In this document: positions 42,823-50,840 of the stretch, one piece after another
Numbering within the stretch: position 1 is the stretch's first letter
Layout: every line of letters begins with the position of its first letter
Source of the DNA: Putridiphycobacter sp965230485
GTDB lineage: Bacteria; Bacteroidota; Bacteroidia; Flavobacteriales_D; Crocinitomicaceae
Length of the DNA: 64,000 bases
Assembly (NCBI GenBank): GCA_965230485.1
Contig: CBDDLA010000001.1
Coordinates: 744,001 to 808,000, forward strand
Reading direction: 5' to 3'
Translations under genes and position numbers: made by a program
The notes under the pieces: model-generated
The model's input: the letters and a program-made list of their open reading frames with translations, nothing else
The model's database searches: none
What the model was told of the DNA's origin: nothing

Positions 42823-43941
42823 TTAGCCATTAAAAATATCTTTCATTTTATCAAAAAACCCTTTTTCTTTAGTTGATGGACTTGGTTTAAAATTGTCAGA
42901 TGCTCTGAGTCCTTCTAAAACCTTCTTCTCATCTTTACTGAGTTTTTGTGGTGTCCAGACGTTAATATGTACAAACATGTCTCCTTTCCCATAACTGTTA
43001 ACACTTGGTAGTCCCTTACCTTTTAGGCGTAACATTTTTCCACTTTGTGTACCAGGTTCTATTTTGATCTTTGCCTTACCTTCTACCAGAGGAACATATA
43101 AATCCGTTCCCAGAGCAGCATCAATGAAATTCACATAAGCTTCGTGATGTAAATTTTCAGAATCTCTTTTTAAATCAGTATTGGTTTCCTCCTCTATTAC
43201 CACCAATAAATCACCAGGAACACCGTTAAACGGACCAGCATTACCTTTGCCTCCAACCTTAAGCTGCATTCCTTCTTCTACGCCCGGTGGAATTTTAATT
43301 TCAACGATTTCCTCCTGTCGTTTTAGACCTTGCGAATCTGCACCGCTTGGTTTTTTATCAATAAATCTTCCTGTTCCGTTACAAGTAGGACATGTAGACT
43401 GTGTCTGCATAGCACCTAGCATGGTTTCCATTACTCGCGTTACTCTACCCTGCCCGTTACAAGTACTGCATTCCGTAAAAGTAACGCCTTCAGCATTAAC
43501 CAACTTATTGACCTTAATTTTTTTGGTAACACCTAATGCAACTTCTTTAAGATTAAGTTTAATTTTAACCCTAAGGTCAGACCCCTTCACAACCCTCGAT
43601 CCCCCTCTTGATCGACCGCCACCGCCACCAAAAGCGCCACCAAATATATCACCAAACTGGCTAAATATGTCATCCATATTCATACCGCCAAATCCACCAC
43701 TACCTCCAGCAGCTCCACCTACACCCTGGTGACCAAAACGATCGTATCGCTCACGCTTATCAGCATTACTTAGTACTTCGTATGCTTCTGCAGCCTCTTT
43801 AAAAGCTTCTTCTGCAGCCTTATCATCCGGATTTTTATCAGGATGGTATTTTAAAGCCAACTTTCTGTATGCTTTCTTAATCTCTTGTTCATTAGCAGAC
43901 TTACTAACACCAAGTACTTCGTAATAATCTCTTTTGCTCAT
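42823..43941 (-). CDS. dnaJ: Co-chaperone DnaJ
   Basis: 372 residues: J-domain with HPD (residues 33-35), Gly/Phe-rich linker (GGAAGGSGGFGGMN), a zinc-finger region and C-terminal peptide-binding domains. Only two CxxCxGxG motifs are present (CSTCNGQG and CPTCNGTG). The first and fourth are replaced by LVNAEGVTF and KKPSGADSQG, so one of the two usual zinc centres is missing. It stimulates DnaK ATPase. Just downstream of grpE, 11 nt apart. Confidence 0.93.
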   Translation of the reverse strand: MSKRDYYEVLGVSKSANEQEIKKAYRKLALKYHPDKNPDDKAAEEAFKEAAEAYEVLSNADKRERYDRFGHQGVGGAAGGSGGFGGMNMDDIFSQFGDIFGGAFGGGGGRSRGGSRVVKGSDLRVKIKLNLKEVALGVTKKIKVNKLVNAEGVTFTECSTCNGQGRVTRVMETMLGAMQTQSTCPTCNGTGRFIDKKPSGADSQGLKRQEEIVEIKIPPGVEEGMQLKVGGKGNAGPFNGVPGDLLVVIEEETNTDLKRDSENLHHEAYVNFIDAALGTDLYVPLVEGKAKIKIEPGTQSGKMLRLKGKGLPSVNSYGKGDMFVHINVWTPQKLSKDEKKVLEGLRASDNFKPSPSTKEKGFFDKMKDIFNG

Positions 43942-43952
43942 ACAATATTCTA

Positions 43953-44513
43953 TTATTGACCAACAACTACTTTAGCAAAACGTAAAGGTTTTCCTTTTAG
44001 GTTATAGCCCTTTTCAATGACATCAACAACCTTTCCTTTCAAATCATCAGAAGGTGCGGGGATATTAGTTACGGCGTCATGCAATTCTGCATCAAACACT
44101 TCACCTTTTACTTCAACCGGCTCAAGCCCTTTAGATTTTAAGCTATTTAATGTCTTATTATAAATCAGTGTGAAACCTTCTTTTAAGCCATCCAAATCTT
44201 CAGAATTTTCATTGTTAATGATGGCACGTTCAAAATCGTCCAAAATAGGTAATAATGTCTTCATTAAATCAGAAGATGCAGCACTAATAATATCAGCCTT
44301 TTCTTTAATCGACCGTTTTCTAAAATTATCAAAGTCAGAATATAAACGCAAATACTTGTCGTTTAACTCCATGAACTTTTCTTCAGCCGTAGGCTCTTTT
44401 GATGCTTGATCAGCCCCGTTCTTTGAATCATCTGACTGCTCAGTATTATCAACCACTTGTGTTTCGTCCAATTCTTCTTGCTTTGATTGCTTATCCTTTT
44501 TCTTATTGCCCAT
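43953..44513 (-). CDS. grpE: Nucleotide exchange factor GrpE
   Basis: 186 residues. An acidic N-terminus, a coiled coil (KYLRLYSDFDNFRKRSIKEKADIISAASSDLMKTLLPILDDFERAI) and the family C-terminus ending VDVIEKGYNLKGKPLRFAKVVVGQ. It releases ADP from DnaK. In operon with dnaJ. The upstream region contains TGACA/TGTCA inverted repeats (44568-44634). Confidence 0.92.
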   Translation of the reverse strand: MGNKKKDKQSKQEELDETQVVDNTEQSDDSKNGADQASKEPTAEEKFMELNDKYLRLYSDFDNFRKRSIKEKADIISAASSDLMKTLLPILDDFERAIINNENSEDLDGLKEGFTLIYNKTLNSLKSKGLEPVEVKGEVFDAELHDAVTNIPAPSDDLKGKVVDVIEKGYNLKGKPLRFAKVVVGQ

Positions 44514-44567
44514 TGTTAATACATTTATGCCTGCGTATTGTCAAAAATTCTGCCAAGTATACTATTT

Positions 44568-44634
44568 TGACATTCTGTCATATCAACTTTGAATTATTTA
44601 AAAAACTGTCAGCAAATTTAGTCTTTATGACAGT
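44568..44634. promoter_or_regulatory. TGACA/TGTCA inverted repeats before grpE
   Basis: TGACA-TTC-TGTCA at 44568-44580, and ACTGTCA (44605-44611) paired with TGACAGT (44628-44634), lie between divergent grpE and nitroreductase genes. A TATATTTG box at 44676-44683 probably serves the nitroreductase. Candidate heat-shock operator. Confidence 0.4.
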
Positions 44635-44701
44635 AGATTTGTTGATTTTGTAAAATATGATCACTAAAAAACAGGTATATTTGCAAAAAGTGTTTTAGAA
44701 A

Positions 44702-45289
44702 ATGAAATACAACCTAAGCGAGATAACAGATATTATCAAGAATAGAAGGACAATATATCCAGAGTTCTATTCGGACCGAAAAATACATCAGGAACAAATC
44801 GAAGTCATTTTAAACAATGCCATTTGGGCGCCTACCCATGGCAATACGCAACCCTGGCAGTTCCATGTTTTTTTAGGCGAAGGACGTAAAAAATTATCCG
44901 ATTTCTTGTCTCAAACTTATTCAGATACAGCAGAGAAGTTTTCAGACTTAAAATATCAAAAGTTAAAAAACAGACCCTTAAAAGCGGGTGCAATTATTGC
45001 GGTTTCGCTCAGGCGTGACCAATCGTCAAAAATATTGGAGTTAGAAGAAATTGAAGCCGTGGCATGTGCCATACAAAATATGCATTTAACATGCACTGCA
45101 TGGGGACTGGGTGCATTTTGGTCGACACCAAAATTAATCTATACCCAAAGCATGTCGCAATTCTTGAATTTAGGTGAGGACGATAAGTGCTTAGGCTTAT
45201 TTTACATTGGCTATGTAAAAGATGATTATGAATGGCCCAAAGGCCAAAGAAAACCAATTGAGTATTTAACAAAATGGGTAAACGAATAG
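44702..45289 (+). CDS. FMN-dependent nitroreductase family protein
   Basis: 195 residues: KNRRTIYPEFYSDRKIHQEQIEVILNNAIWAPTHGNTQPWQFHVF is the canonical FMN-binding N-terminus (Arg-Arg, NTQPW), followed by LEEIEAVACAIQNMHLTCTAWGLGAFWST. Length matches the YdjA-like subgroup. It reduces nitro or quinone compounds with NAD(P)H; the substrate is unknown. The next gene begins 16 nt before its stop. Confidence 0.88.
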   Translation: MKYNLSEITDIIKNRRTIYPEFYSDRKIHQEQIEVILNNAIWAPTHGNTQPWQFHVFLGEGRKKLSDFLSQTYSDTAEKFSDLKYQKLKNRPLKAGAIIAVSLRRDQSSKILELEEIEAVACAIQNMHLTCTAWGLGAFWSTPKLIYTQSMSQFLNLGEDDKCLGLFYIGYVKDDYEWPKGQRKPIEYLTKWVNE

Positions 45290-45630
45290 GATATTTTAAT
45301 TTGGTGAATTATAAGGACCATCCAACCAACGGTCTTTATAAGGTACTTAACTTCAATAGCGAGCCAGAAGCTGAGCTGTTTGAAAAAAAATTAATTGAAC
45401 ACCAGCATTTTTACGAAAAAGATGTAGACACCCACAACGGAAAATCAATTTATTTATTTGCAGTTAAAAACAGAGAGTTTGATGCTATTCAAAAGTATAA
45501 TTTTGAAGTAAGCGCAGCTTTTAGAAAACCTATGATAAAAAATAAATATGCCAGATACGCTTTGGTCTCTTTTTTCTTATTGATTATGTCGCTTGCAATA
45601 GCTGGCTATTTTATCAATGAGTTTGACTGA
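45274..45630 (+). CDS. Hypothetical protein with C-terminal membrane helix
   Basis: 118 residues overlapping the nitroreductase stop by 16 nt. A soluble N-terminal ferredoxin-like region (LYKVLNFNSEPEAELFEKKLIEHQHFYEKDV) is followed by one membrane helix (about 93-113). No recognised family. Translational overlap suggests coexpression. Confidence 0.6.
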   Translation: MGKRIGYFNLVNYKDHPTNGLYKVLNFNSEPEAELFEKKLIEHQHFYEKDVDTHNGKSIYLFAVKNREFDAIQKYNFEVSAAFRKPMIKNKYARYALVSFFLLIMSLAIAGYFINEFD

Positions 45631-45717
45631 TTAAAGCAGCTAAGTTATTAATTTAACAACAACACGTTTTAACCAATTACTTTTATCTTTATACTAAACT
45701 TAATTAATTGACCTAGG

Positions 45718-46452
45718 ATGTACTTTTGCAGACTATTTTTACTCATCATTTCCCTTTTCCTAATCGTAATTACAAATGGTTCTTTTGCACAAACCTTGGA
45801 GACTAAAACTTTATTTGGAGTACAAGTCAAACCGATTATTCCCAATAGATTAATTGGTCAATATATCCAAACTTATGACAGACCTGGAGATTTCATTTTT
45901 ACTGGAGACTTTAGACAAAGACTTGGCTATTCAGCTGGCATTGCCATTCGACATAAATACTCCAAAATTTTCAGTTTAGAAACAGCAGTTAACTTTGTCA
46001 GAAGGAACTACGATTTTAGTTATGCCGTTCCTGATTCGAACCTAAGTGCCACAAGTAGTGTTGGTTTTATTGGTTACGATATTCCCATAAATGGGTTGGT
46101 TTATGTAAGGGTTGGTGAATCAGTTTATATGAATGCGTCTGCTGGAATAAATTTTGGATTCTACCCTACCAGTGTTGAGTCCTTTAGTGAAAATGCAACG
46201 ATACTCAATAAATTTACCCAAATAATGTCTCCTAGAAGGCGCACGCAAATAGGACTTAATATTAACTACGGTTTTGAATACAGAATTAAAGATGTAGGGA
46301 CTTTTTATTTAGGCGCCAGTTATTTACTTCCTTTTAACGATATTGCTACCACTCAAATTTCATGGGTTAGAAATGGCACAGAATTTTTTGTCAGAGAACA
46401 GGTTAACGGCAGTTTTTTAACCATAGATTTCAAATATTTCTTTCCCAAGTAA
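45718..46452 (+). CDS. Outer-membrane beta-barrel-like protein
   Basis: 244 residues with a signal peptide ending SFAQ (about residue 25), then alternating strands (AIRHKYSKIFSLETAVNFVRR, GINFGF, GLNINYGFEYRI, GASYLLPF) and a C-terminal FKYFF. A small outer-membrane barrel of a Bacteroidetes-typical type. Specific role unknown. Confidence 0.6.
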   Translation: MYFCRLFLLIISLFLIVITNGSFAQTLETKTLFGVQVKPIIPNRLIGQYIQTYDRPGDFIFTGDFRQRLGYSAGIAIRHKYSKIFSLETAVNFVRRNYDFSYAVPDSNLSATSSVGFIGYDIPINGLVYVRVGESVYMNASAGINFGFYPTSVESFSENATILNKFTQIMSPRRRTQIGLNINYGFEYRIKDVGTFYLGASYLLPFNDIATTQISWVRNGTEFFVREQVNGSFLTIDFKYFFPK

Positions 46453-46508
46453 AATCTATTAACAAATTTTTTGAGTTTTTATCCAACAATATTCCATTTA
46501 AAATATTT

Positions 46509-46531
46509 ACTTTGTATTTCAAAGCACTTTT
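46509..46531 (+). promoter_or_regulatory. Palindromic TTTGTATTTCAAAG element, copy 1
   Basis: CTTTGTATTTCAAAG continues as CACTTTTA and ends immediately before ATG 46532. The same 22-nt sequence with one difference is at 47487-47510, before the third gene of the cluster. Probably the binding site of the small regulator encoded at 47177. Confidence 0.55.
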
Positions 46532-47173
46532 ATGAATGATACAACTAAGCAACCGGCAGAAGATTTGAAACACATTCGGCAAATGATGGAACAATCGAAT
46601 AAATTTCTTTCATTAAGTGGTTTATCGGGAATAGTTGCAGGAATAATAGCCCTTGCAGGGGCGTTTGTTGCACACAAAATGCTCCATCACTTTAAGCTTC
46701 ATTTTTATGCCAATGCTACTAAAGGGATAATTTCTGAAAAAATAGATCAATTGGAAAACCAATTATTGTTGCTCAGCTTTTTGGTTTTAATACTAGCACT
46801 AGGCTTAGGTTATTTGTTTACATTTCTAAAAGCCAAAAAAAATAAAACCAAATTAAATAGTAAAACATCAGTAAAAGTTGCACTCGCACTTTTTATACCA
46901 CTTAGTTTCGGTGGATTATTTGTCGCTATTTTAGCCAATCAACACTTATACCAGTTAGCAGCAGCTGCAACACTTATCTTTTATGGAATGAGCTTATTAA
47001 ATGCCTCAAAATATTTAAATATTGAAATAAAATACTTGGCCTTTAGCGAGATGATATTAGGCATTTTAGCAAGTTTATTTTTAAATAAAGTTTTACTTTT
47101 TTGGGCGTTCGGTTTTGGTGTTCTTCATATCTTATACGGATCAATTATGTATTTTAGATACGATAGGAAATAA
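46532..47173 (+). CDS. Integral membrane protein
   Basis: 213 residues with about six membrane helices (such as LSGLSGIVAGIIALAGAFVAH and VKVALALFIPLSFGGLFVAILAN) and a soluble N-terminus (PAEDLKHIRQMMEQSNKFL). Begins an operon with the regulator at 47177 (3-nt gap). No family recognised with confidence. Confidence 0.6.
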   Translation: MNDTTKQPAEDLKHIRQMMEQSNKFLSLSGLSGIVAGIIALAGAFVAHKMLHHFKLHFYANATKGIISEKIDQLENQLLLLSFLVLILALGLGYLFTFLKAKKNKTKLNSKTSVKVALALFIPLSFGGLFVAILANQHLYQLAAAATLIFYGMSLLNASKYLNIEIKYLAFSEMILGILASLFLNKVLLFWAFGFGVLHILYGSIMYFRYDRK

Positions 47174-47176
47174 TAA

Positions 47177-47470
47177 ATGGGAAAAATCGATCAATTAAAT
47201 AAAGCTTTTGAAAGTCGAGTAAGACTTGGAATCATGTCAATGTTAATGGTCAACGATTGGGTAGATTACAAAGAGATAAAGGAACAATTAGATTTAACAG
47301 ATGGTAACTTAGCCTCGCATGCTGCAGGGTTAGAAAAATTAAATTATGTTGAAATTAAAAAAGGGTTTATTGGCAAAAAAACCAATACTAGTTATAAGAT
47401 TACTGAACTTGGTCGGCAGGCTTTTAATGCGCATATAAATGCATTAGAAAAATTGCTTGGACAGCTGTAA
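47177..47470 (+). CDS. Winged-helix transcriptional regulator
   Basis: 97 residues: LNKAFESRVRLGIMSMLMVNDWVDYKEIKEQLDLTDGNLASHAAGLEKLNYVEIKKGFIGKKTNTSYKITELGRQAFNAHINALEKLL fits the HTH_34/MarR-like winged helix family (transcriptional regulator of about 100 residues). The TTTGnATTTCAAAG palindromes before the genes at 46532 and 47518 are candidate targets. Ligand unknown. Confidence 0.82.
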   Translation: MGKIDQLNKAFESRVRLGIMSMLMVNDWVDYKEIKEQLDLTDGNLASHAAGLEKLNYVEIKKGFIGKKTNTSYKITELGRQAFNAHINALEKLLGQL

Positions 47471-47486
47471 TTTTTTTTGTTTAATC

Positions 47487-47510
47487 GCTTTGAATTTCAA
47501 AGCACTTTTA
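47487..47510 (+). promoter_or_regulatory. Palindromic TTTGAATTTCAAAG element, copy 2
   Basis: CTTTGAATTTCAAAG followed by CACTTTTA, 7 nt before ATG 47518. Second copy of the site before 46532, one mismatch over 22 nt. Confidence 0.6.
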
Positions 47511-47517
47511 ATTAATT

Positions 47518-48978
47518 ATGAAAAGTAGAAAATTCATTTATTACTTAGCCATTTTCTTTGTGACATTGCTAACTTACGAACAGCATCTTGGATTAAATGC
47601 ATTCCTAATTCCTGCATTTATAGTGGGCATTACCTATTTCACTAATAAATCAGTTTTATCCAAAAGATGGGCTTTTGCCAGTGGACTATGGTTATTAAGT
47701 GGAGCTGGTATTTGCCTCTGGCATTTAGACATTGGCCTTCTACTATTTTTTGTTTCAGGTCTCCACTTCTTCTCAGTCAACTATCATTCCAGAATTAGTT
47801 TGCCTATTTCAATTCTTCAATCGAGCATTTCTTTTTTTACTGGAATCATACGTTTTTTTAATTTCAAGATACGTACAGAAGAATTTAAGTCCGTAGGAGA
47901 ATCGAGTCAAAAAATCATCAGAAAACTCCTTTTAATCTCTATTCCATTTGTTCTATTTACTATTTTTCTTAAACTTTATCAAATAGCTAATCCTAAGTTC
48001 GAAGAACTAACTTCGTTTATTAATTTAAACTTTATTGAGATTCCGTTTTTTATCCACCTCGGAACCCTAGCCGTTCTTTGTTTTGGATTATTTTTCTTTA
48101 AGCCATACGAGAAGGTTTTAGAAATTGATTTAGCAAAAGTCGACCATATCGATAGAAAAAAGTCAGACTTAACTGCGCATTCTGATTCATTGCAACTTGA
48201 GTGGCAATTAGGAAAGGTAATAGTCACCTCCTTAAGCCTTCTTCTTTTTGCTTTCATTTTAGTGGATTTTCAAACCATTTTTAGCGATCGACCTTCAGAG
48301 CTGAGTCACTCTCAAAATGTGCATCAAGGCATTAATGTTTTAATTGGATCCATCATACTTGTCATTATTATTATTCTATATTTTTTTAGAGGTCGCTTGA
48401 ATTTTATGCCATCTAATTTCTTAAGAATTAGCACCTATTTCTGGCTTATTTTAAACGGCTTGGTAGTTTTTTTAATAGTCATTAAAAACAATCAATATAT
48501 AATCAACTGGGGGCTAACACATAAACGAATTGGGGTTTATATTTACTTATCGCTTTGTATCATTGGCTTACTTTTTACGGTCTTAAAAATTAGATATAAA
48601 TGGTTTACCATTATCTTAATTGAACGTGTTTCAAATAGCTTCTTAACCATTTTAGTTGTATTCGGCTTGTTTAATTGGAATGGCATAATTGTCCGCTACA
48701 ATCTCAATGAAAACCATTTGCCTGCAGATAAAGTTGATATTTATTATTTGGCAAAACTCGGCCCGGAAGCGTATGTCCCAATCATTAACTATATCAACTC
48801 ACATCCTGAGCAAGGGTATTCTGTAGAAAGTATTTTGAACTATCGTATACATAACCTAAACATGGCTTATTCAAAAGATTGGTCTCATTTTTTATCGTAT
48901 ACGTACGGAGGATATAAAGCTTATCAAATCACTAAGGATTATGACTACCACCTCAGTTATTCAAACCCAAAATTCTAA
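47518..48978 (+). CDS. DUF4173/DUF4153-type membrane protein
   Basis: 486 residues with about ten membrane helices, a LYQIANPKFEELTSFINLNFIEIPFFIHLG segment and a soluble C-terminus (RYNLNENHLPADKVDIYYLAKLGPEAYVPIINYINSHPE). This looks like the DUF4173 family often paired with small winged-helix regulators. Function unknown. 3-nt gap to the COQ4-like gene. Confidence 0.6.
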   Translation: MKSRKFIYYLAIFFVTLLTYEQHLGLNAFLIPAFIVGITYFTNKSVLSKRWAFASGLWLLSGAGICLWHLDIGLLLFFVSGLHFFSVNYHSRISLPISILQSSISFFTGIIRFFNFKIRTEEFKSVGESSQKIIRKLLLISIPFVLFTIFLKLYQIANPKFEELTSFINLNFIEIPFFIHLGTLAVLCFGLFFFKPYEKVLEIDLAKVDHIDRKKSDLTAHSDSLQLEWQLGKVIVTSLSLLLFAFILVDFQTIFSDRPSELSHSQNVHQGINVLIGSIILVIIIILYFFRGRLNFMPSNFLRISTYFWLILNGLVVFLIVIKNNQYIINWGLTHKRIGVYIYLSLCIIGLLFTVLKIRYKWFTIILIERVSNSFLTILVVFGLFNWNGIIVRYNLNENHLPADKVDIYYLAKLGPEAYVPIINYINSHPEQGYSVESILNYRIHNLNMAYSKDWSHFLSYTYGGYKAYQITKDYDYHLSYSNPKF

Positions 48979-48981
48979 AAT

Positions 48982-49431
48982 ATGAGATGGAAATTCGTCA
49001 CATGGCTTACCATTCAAGCTACAGAATTATCGGGATTAGTTTTAAGAGAAAGAGATTGGCCTTATGATTTAAGTGACTACGGTAAAATGAAAAAGGGATC
49101 TTTGGGTTTTAAATATTATCAATGTATTAACTCAAAAAAAATTGAATATAAAGCCAAGCTTATAAAGCATGATATGAAGCACCTTATTCTAGGGTATGAT
49201 ATGACCATTAAAGATGAGCTCAATATTGTTGCATTTCTACTAGGGAATAAAAGTGCAAATAAAGTGTCCATATTTTACCTGTTGATTTGCTTGTTGATTG
49301 TGCCAGAGTACATCCCTAAATTAACAAAACATTACAAAAGAGGAAAGGCCGCGCAGAGATTGAAAAATTATAATTTATCTGTATTTGTAGAACAAGACTT
49401 AATAATAATTAGAGACAAATTGAACATTTAA
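48982..49431 (+). CDS. COQ4-like protein
   Basis: 149 residues. HDMKH at 63-67 followed by 11 residues and Glu79 matches the HDxxH-x11-E metal-binding motif of Coq4, the ubiquinone-biosynthesis protein. The C-terminal part (FYLLICLLIVPEYIPKLTKHYKRGKAAQRL) also has Coq4-like helices. Bacteroidetes generally use menaquinone, so the role here is not obviously quinone synthesis. It is the last gene of a cluster with two membrane proteins and a winged-helix regulator. Confidence 0.7.
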   Translation: MRWKFVTWLTIQATELSGLVLRERDWPYDLSDYGKMKKGSLGFKYYQCINSKKIEYKAKLIKHDMKHLILGYDMTIKDELNIVAFLLGNKSANKVSIFYLLICLLIVPEYIPKLTKHYKRGKAAQRLKNYNLSVFVEQDLIIIRDKLNI

Positions 49432-49618
49432 TCATTCCATTCACCTTTTCAAATTAAGCCATCATTTTACTATGGATTAAAATTCATCATTTCGTTCAAT
49501 ACAATATTTATAATGTCTTTTATCTTTATCGTAAATCCACGTGCCTCTGTTCCTGATTTTATAGCAATACTAATGGTTTTTTTATGCAGGATCAACACGT
49601 TTTAATATTGGTTTTTTT

Positions 49619-49966
49619 ATGAAAAAGTTTATAAAAAAAGAGGTGTTCAGCTTTAAATATGCAATTAATGGCATAAAAGGACTGTTTTTAGAGAGGCATT
49701 TCAAAGTTCAAGTTATCATAGGCTTATTTGTAGTTGCCCTCGGATTCATACAACAAGTGAATAAAATAGAATGGTTAGCCATTATACTATGCATAGCATT
49801 AGTGTTGGTTGCTGAAGCCATTAATACAGCTATTGAAAAAACAGTTGATTATATTAGCTTGGAAAGAAATATTAACGCAAAATATATCAAAGACATTTCA
49901 GCAGGAATGGTGTTAATTGCCTCAATATTGAGTGCAACCGTATGGTGCATCATTTTCCTTCTTTAG
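49619..49966 (+). CDS. dgkA: Diacylglycerol kinase-family membrane protein
   Basis: 115 residues: an N-terminal amphipathic helix, three membrane helices, and the family motifs EAINTAIEKTVDYI and KDISAGMVLI. DgkA-type enzymes phosphorylate diacylglycerol or undecaprenol. Its last 4 nt overlap the convergent gene at 49963. Confidence 0.88.
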   Translation: MKKFIKKEVFSFKYAINGIKGLFLERHFKVQVIIGLFVVALGFIQQVNKIEWLAIILCIALVLVAEAINTAIEKTVDYISLERNINAKYIKDISAGMVLIASILSATVWCIIFLL

Positions 49967-50835
49967 AAAAAATAACTCATACCAACGCTCAAATTGAAAC
50001 GACGATATCCATAGTAAGTAAGCTTGTAATTTTCTAGCTCTTCTTCCTCAAAACTATTATTAAGCAAATTATAACTTTCTGACTGAAAAGATGATAAACC
50101 GTTAAAAAATGAATCAATAATCCCAACAGAGGAAGAACCACCACCTAAAAACTGACTAAATAAGTTAAAGCTAGCATCTAATTTAAGCAATAAGCTCCTG
50201 GTTAAAATGATGTTTTTACCCAACTTCCATCTGATGGCGAACACATTTATTTTTTGACTATTCAATTCATTATAATTTTTAATTTTGATATTAGTCTCAG
50301 AAGTTGATACGCCTATTGAAGTTGTATAAGTTTCTGTTTCATATACGAGTATTTGAGAATAGTCACTTAACATTAAGCCATAATCTAAAGAAACTCCCCA
50401 CCTAAAACCAACTGGATTAATAGCTCCGTATCCGAAAAAATCAATACCAACTGAAATACCAGAATAAGAAACAGTAGGCTCAATCACTCTCTCTGTTATT
50501 GTGGTACTGATGCCAAATGGCTGATCCATTTCTGCATATTGAAAACTAGATTTATAACTATGCATTGAAGCCAAATCAAAACTTAAATTTAAGGCAATTC
50601 TATTGGTCATTACTCTATTGTACTTTAAGGAGTAAGAGCTATTAAAAACCCTTCGTCTTGGAAGTACTTGAGCGGCGGTTCCACTACCGTTCAAAGCATT
50701 TTTAAACTTTAATGTAGGCGCTGCATTAAAATGAAATTCTATAGCGTTTTTTTTCCCGAAAAACCCCGTTTGGCCATGTAACGAATACAAATTAAAAAGT
50801 AGGAAAGGAAAAACAAATAAATATTTTTTTAACAT
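49963..50835 (-). CDS. Outer-membrane-like hypothetical protein
   Basis: 290 residues, signal peptide (about 1-21, LYSLHGQ) followed by barrel-like strands (SYSLKYNRVMTNRIALNLSFDLASMH, GVSLDYGLMLSDYSQI) and a C-terminal Phe-Phe. 5 nt downstream of the M48 peptidase gene on the same strand, so the two are probably co-transcribed. Confidence 0.6.
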   Translation of the reverse strand: MLKKYLFVFPFLLFNLYSLHGQTGFFGKKNAIEFHFNAAPTLKFKNALNGSGTAAQVLPRRRVFNSSYSLKYNRVMTNRIALNLSFDLASMHSYKSSFQYAEMDQPFGISTTITERVIEPTVSYSGISVGIDFFGYGAINPVGFRWGVSLDYGLMLSDYSQILVYETETYTTSIGVSTSETNIKIKNYNELNSQKINVFAIRWKLGKNIILTRSLLLKLDASFNLFSQFLGGGSSSVGIIDSFFNGLSSFQSESYNLLNNSFEEEELENYKLTYYGYRRFNLSVGMSYFF

Positions 50836-50840
50836 ATCCC

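Noticed and set aside
44521..44570. Sigma-54 promoter before grpE
   Set aside because: TTGGCA is present on the minus strand but the -12 GC element reads GA, so the match is incomplete.
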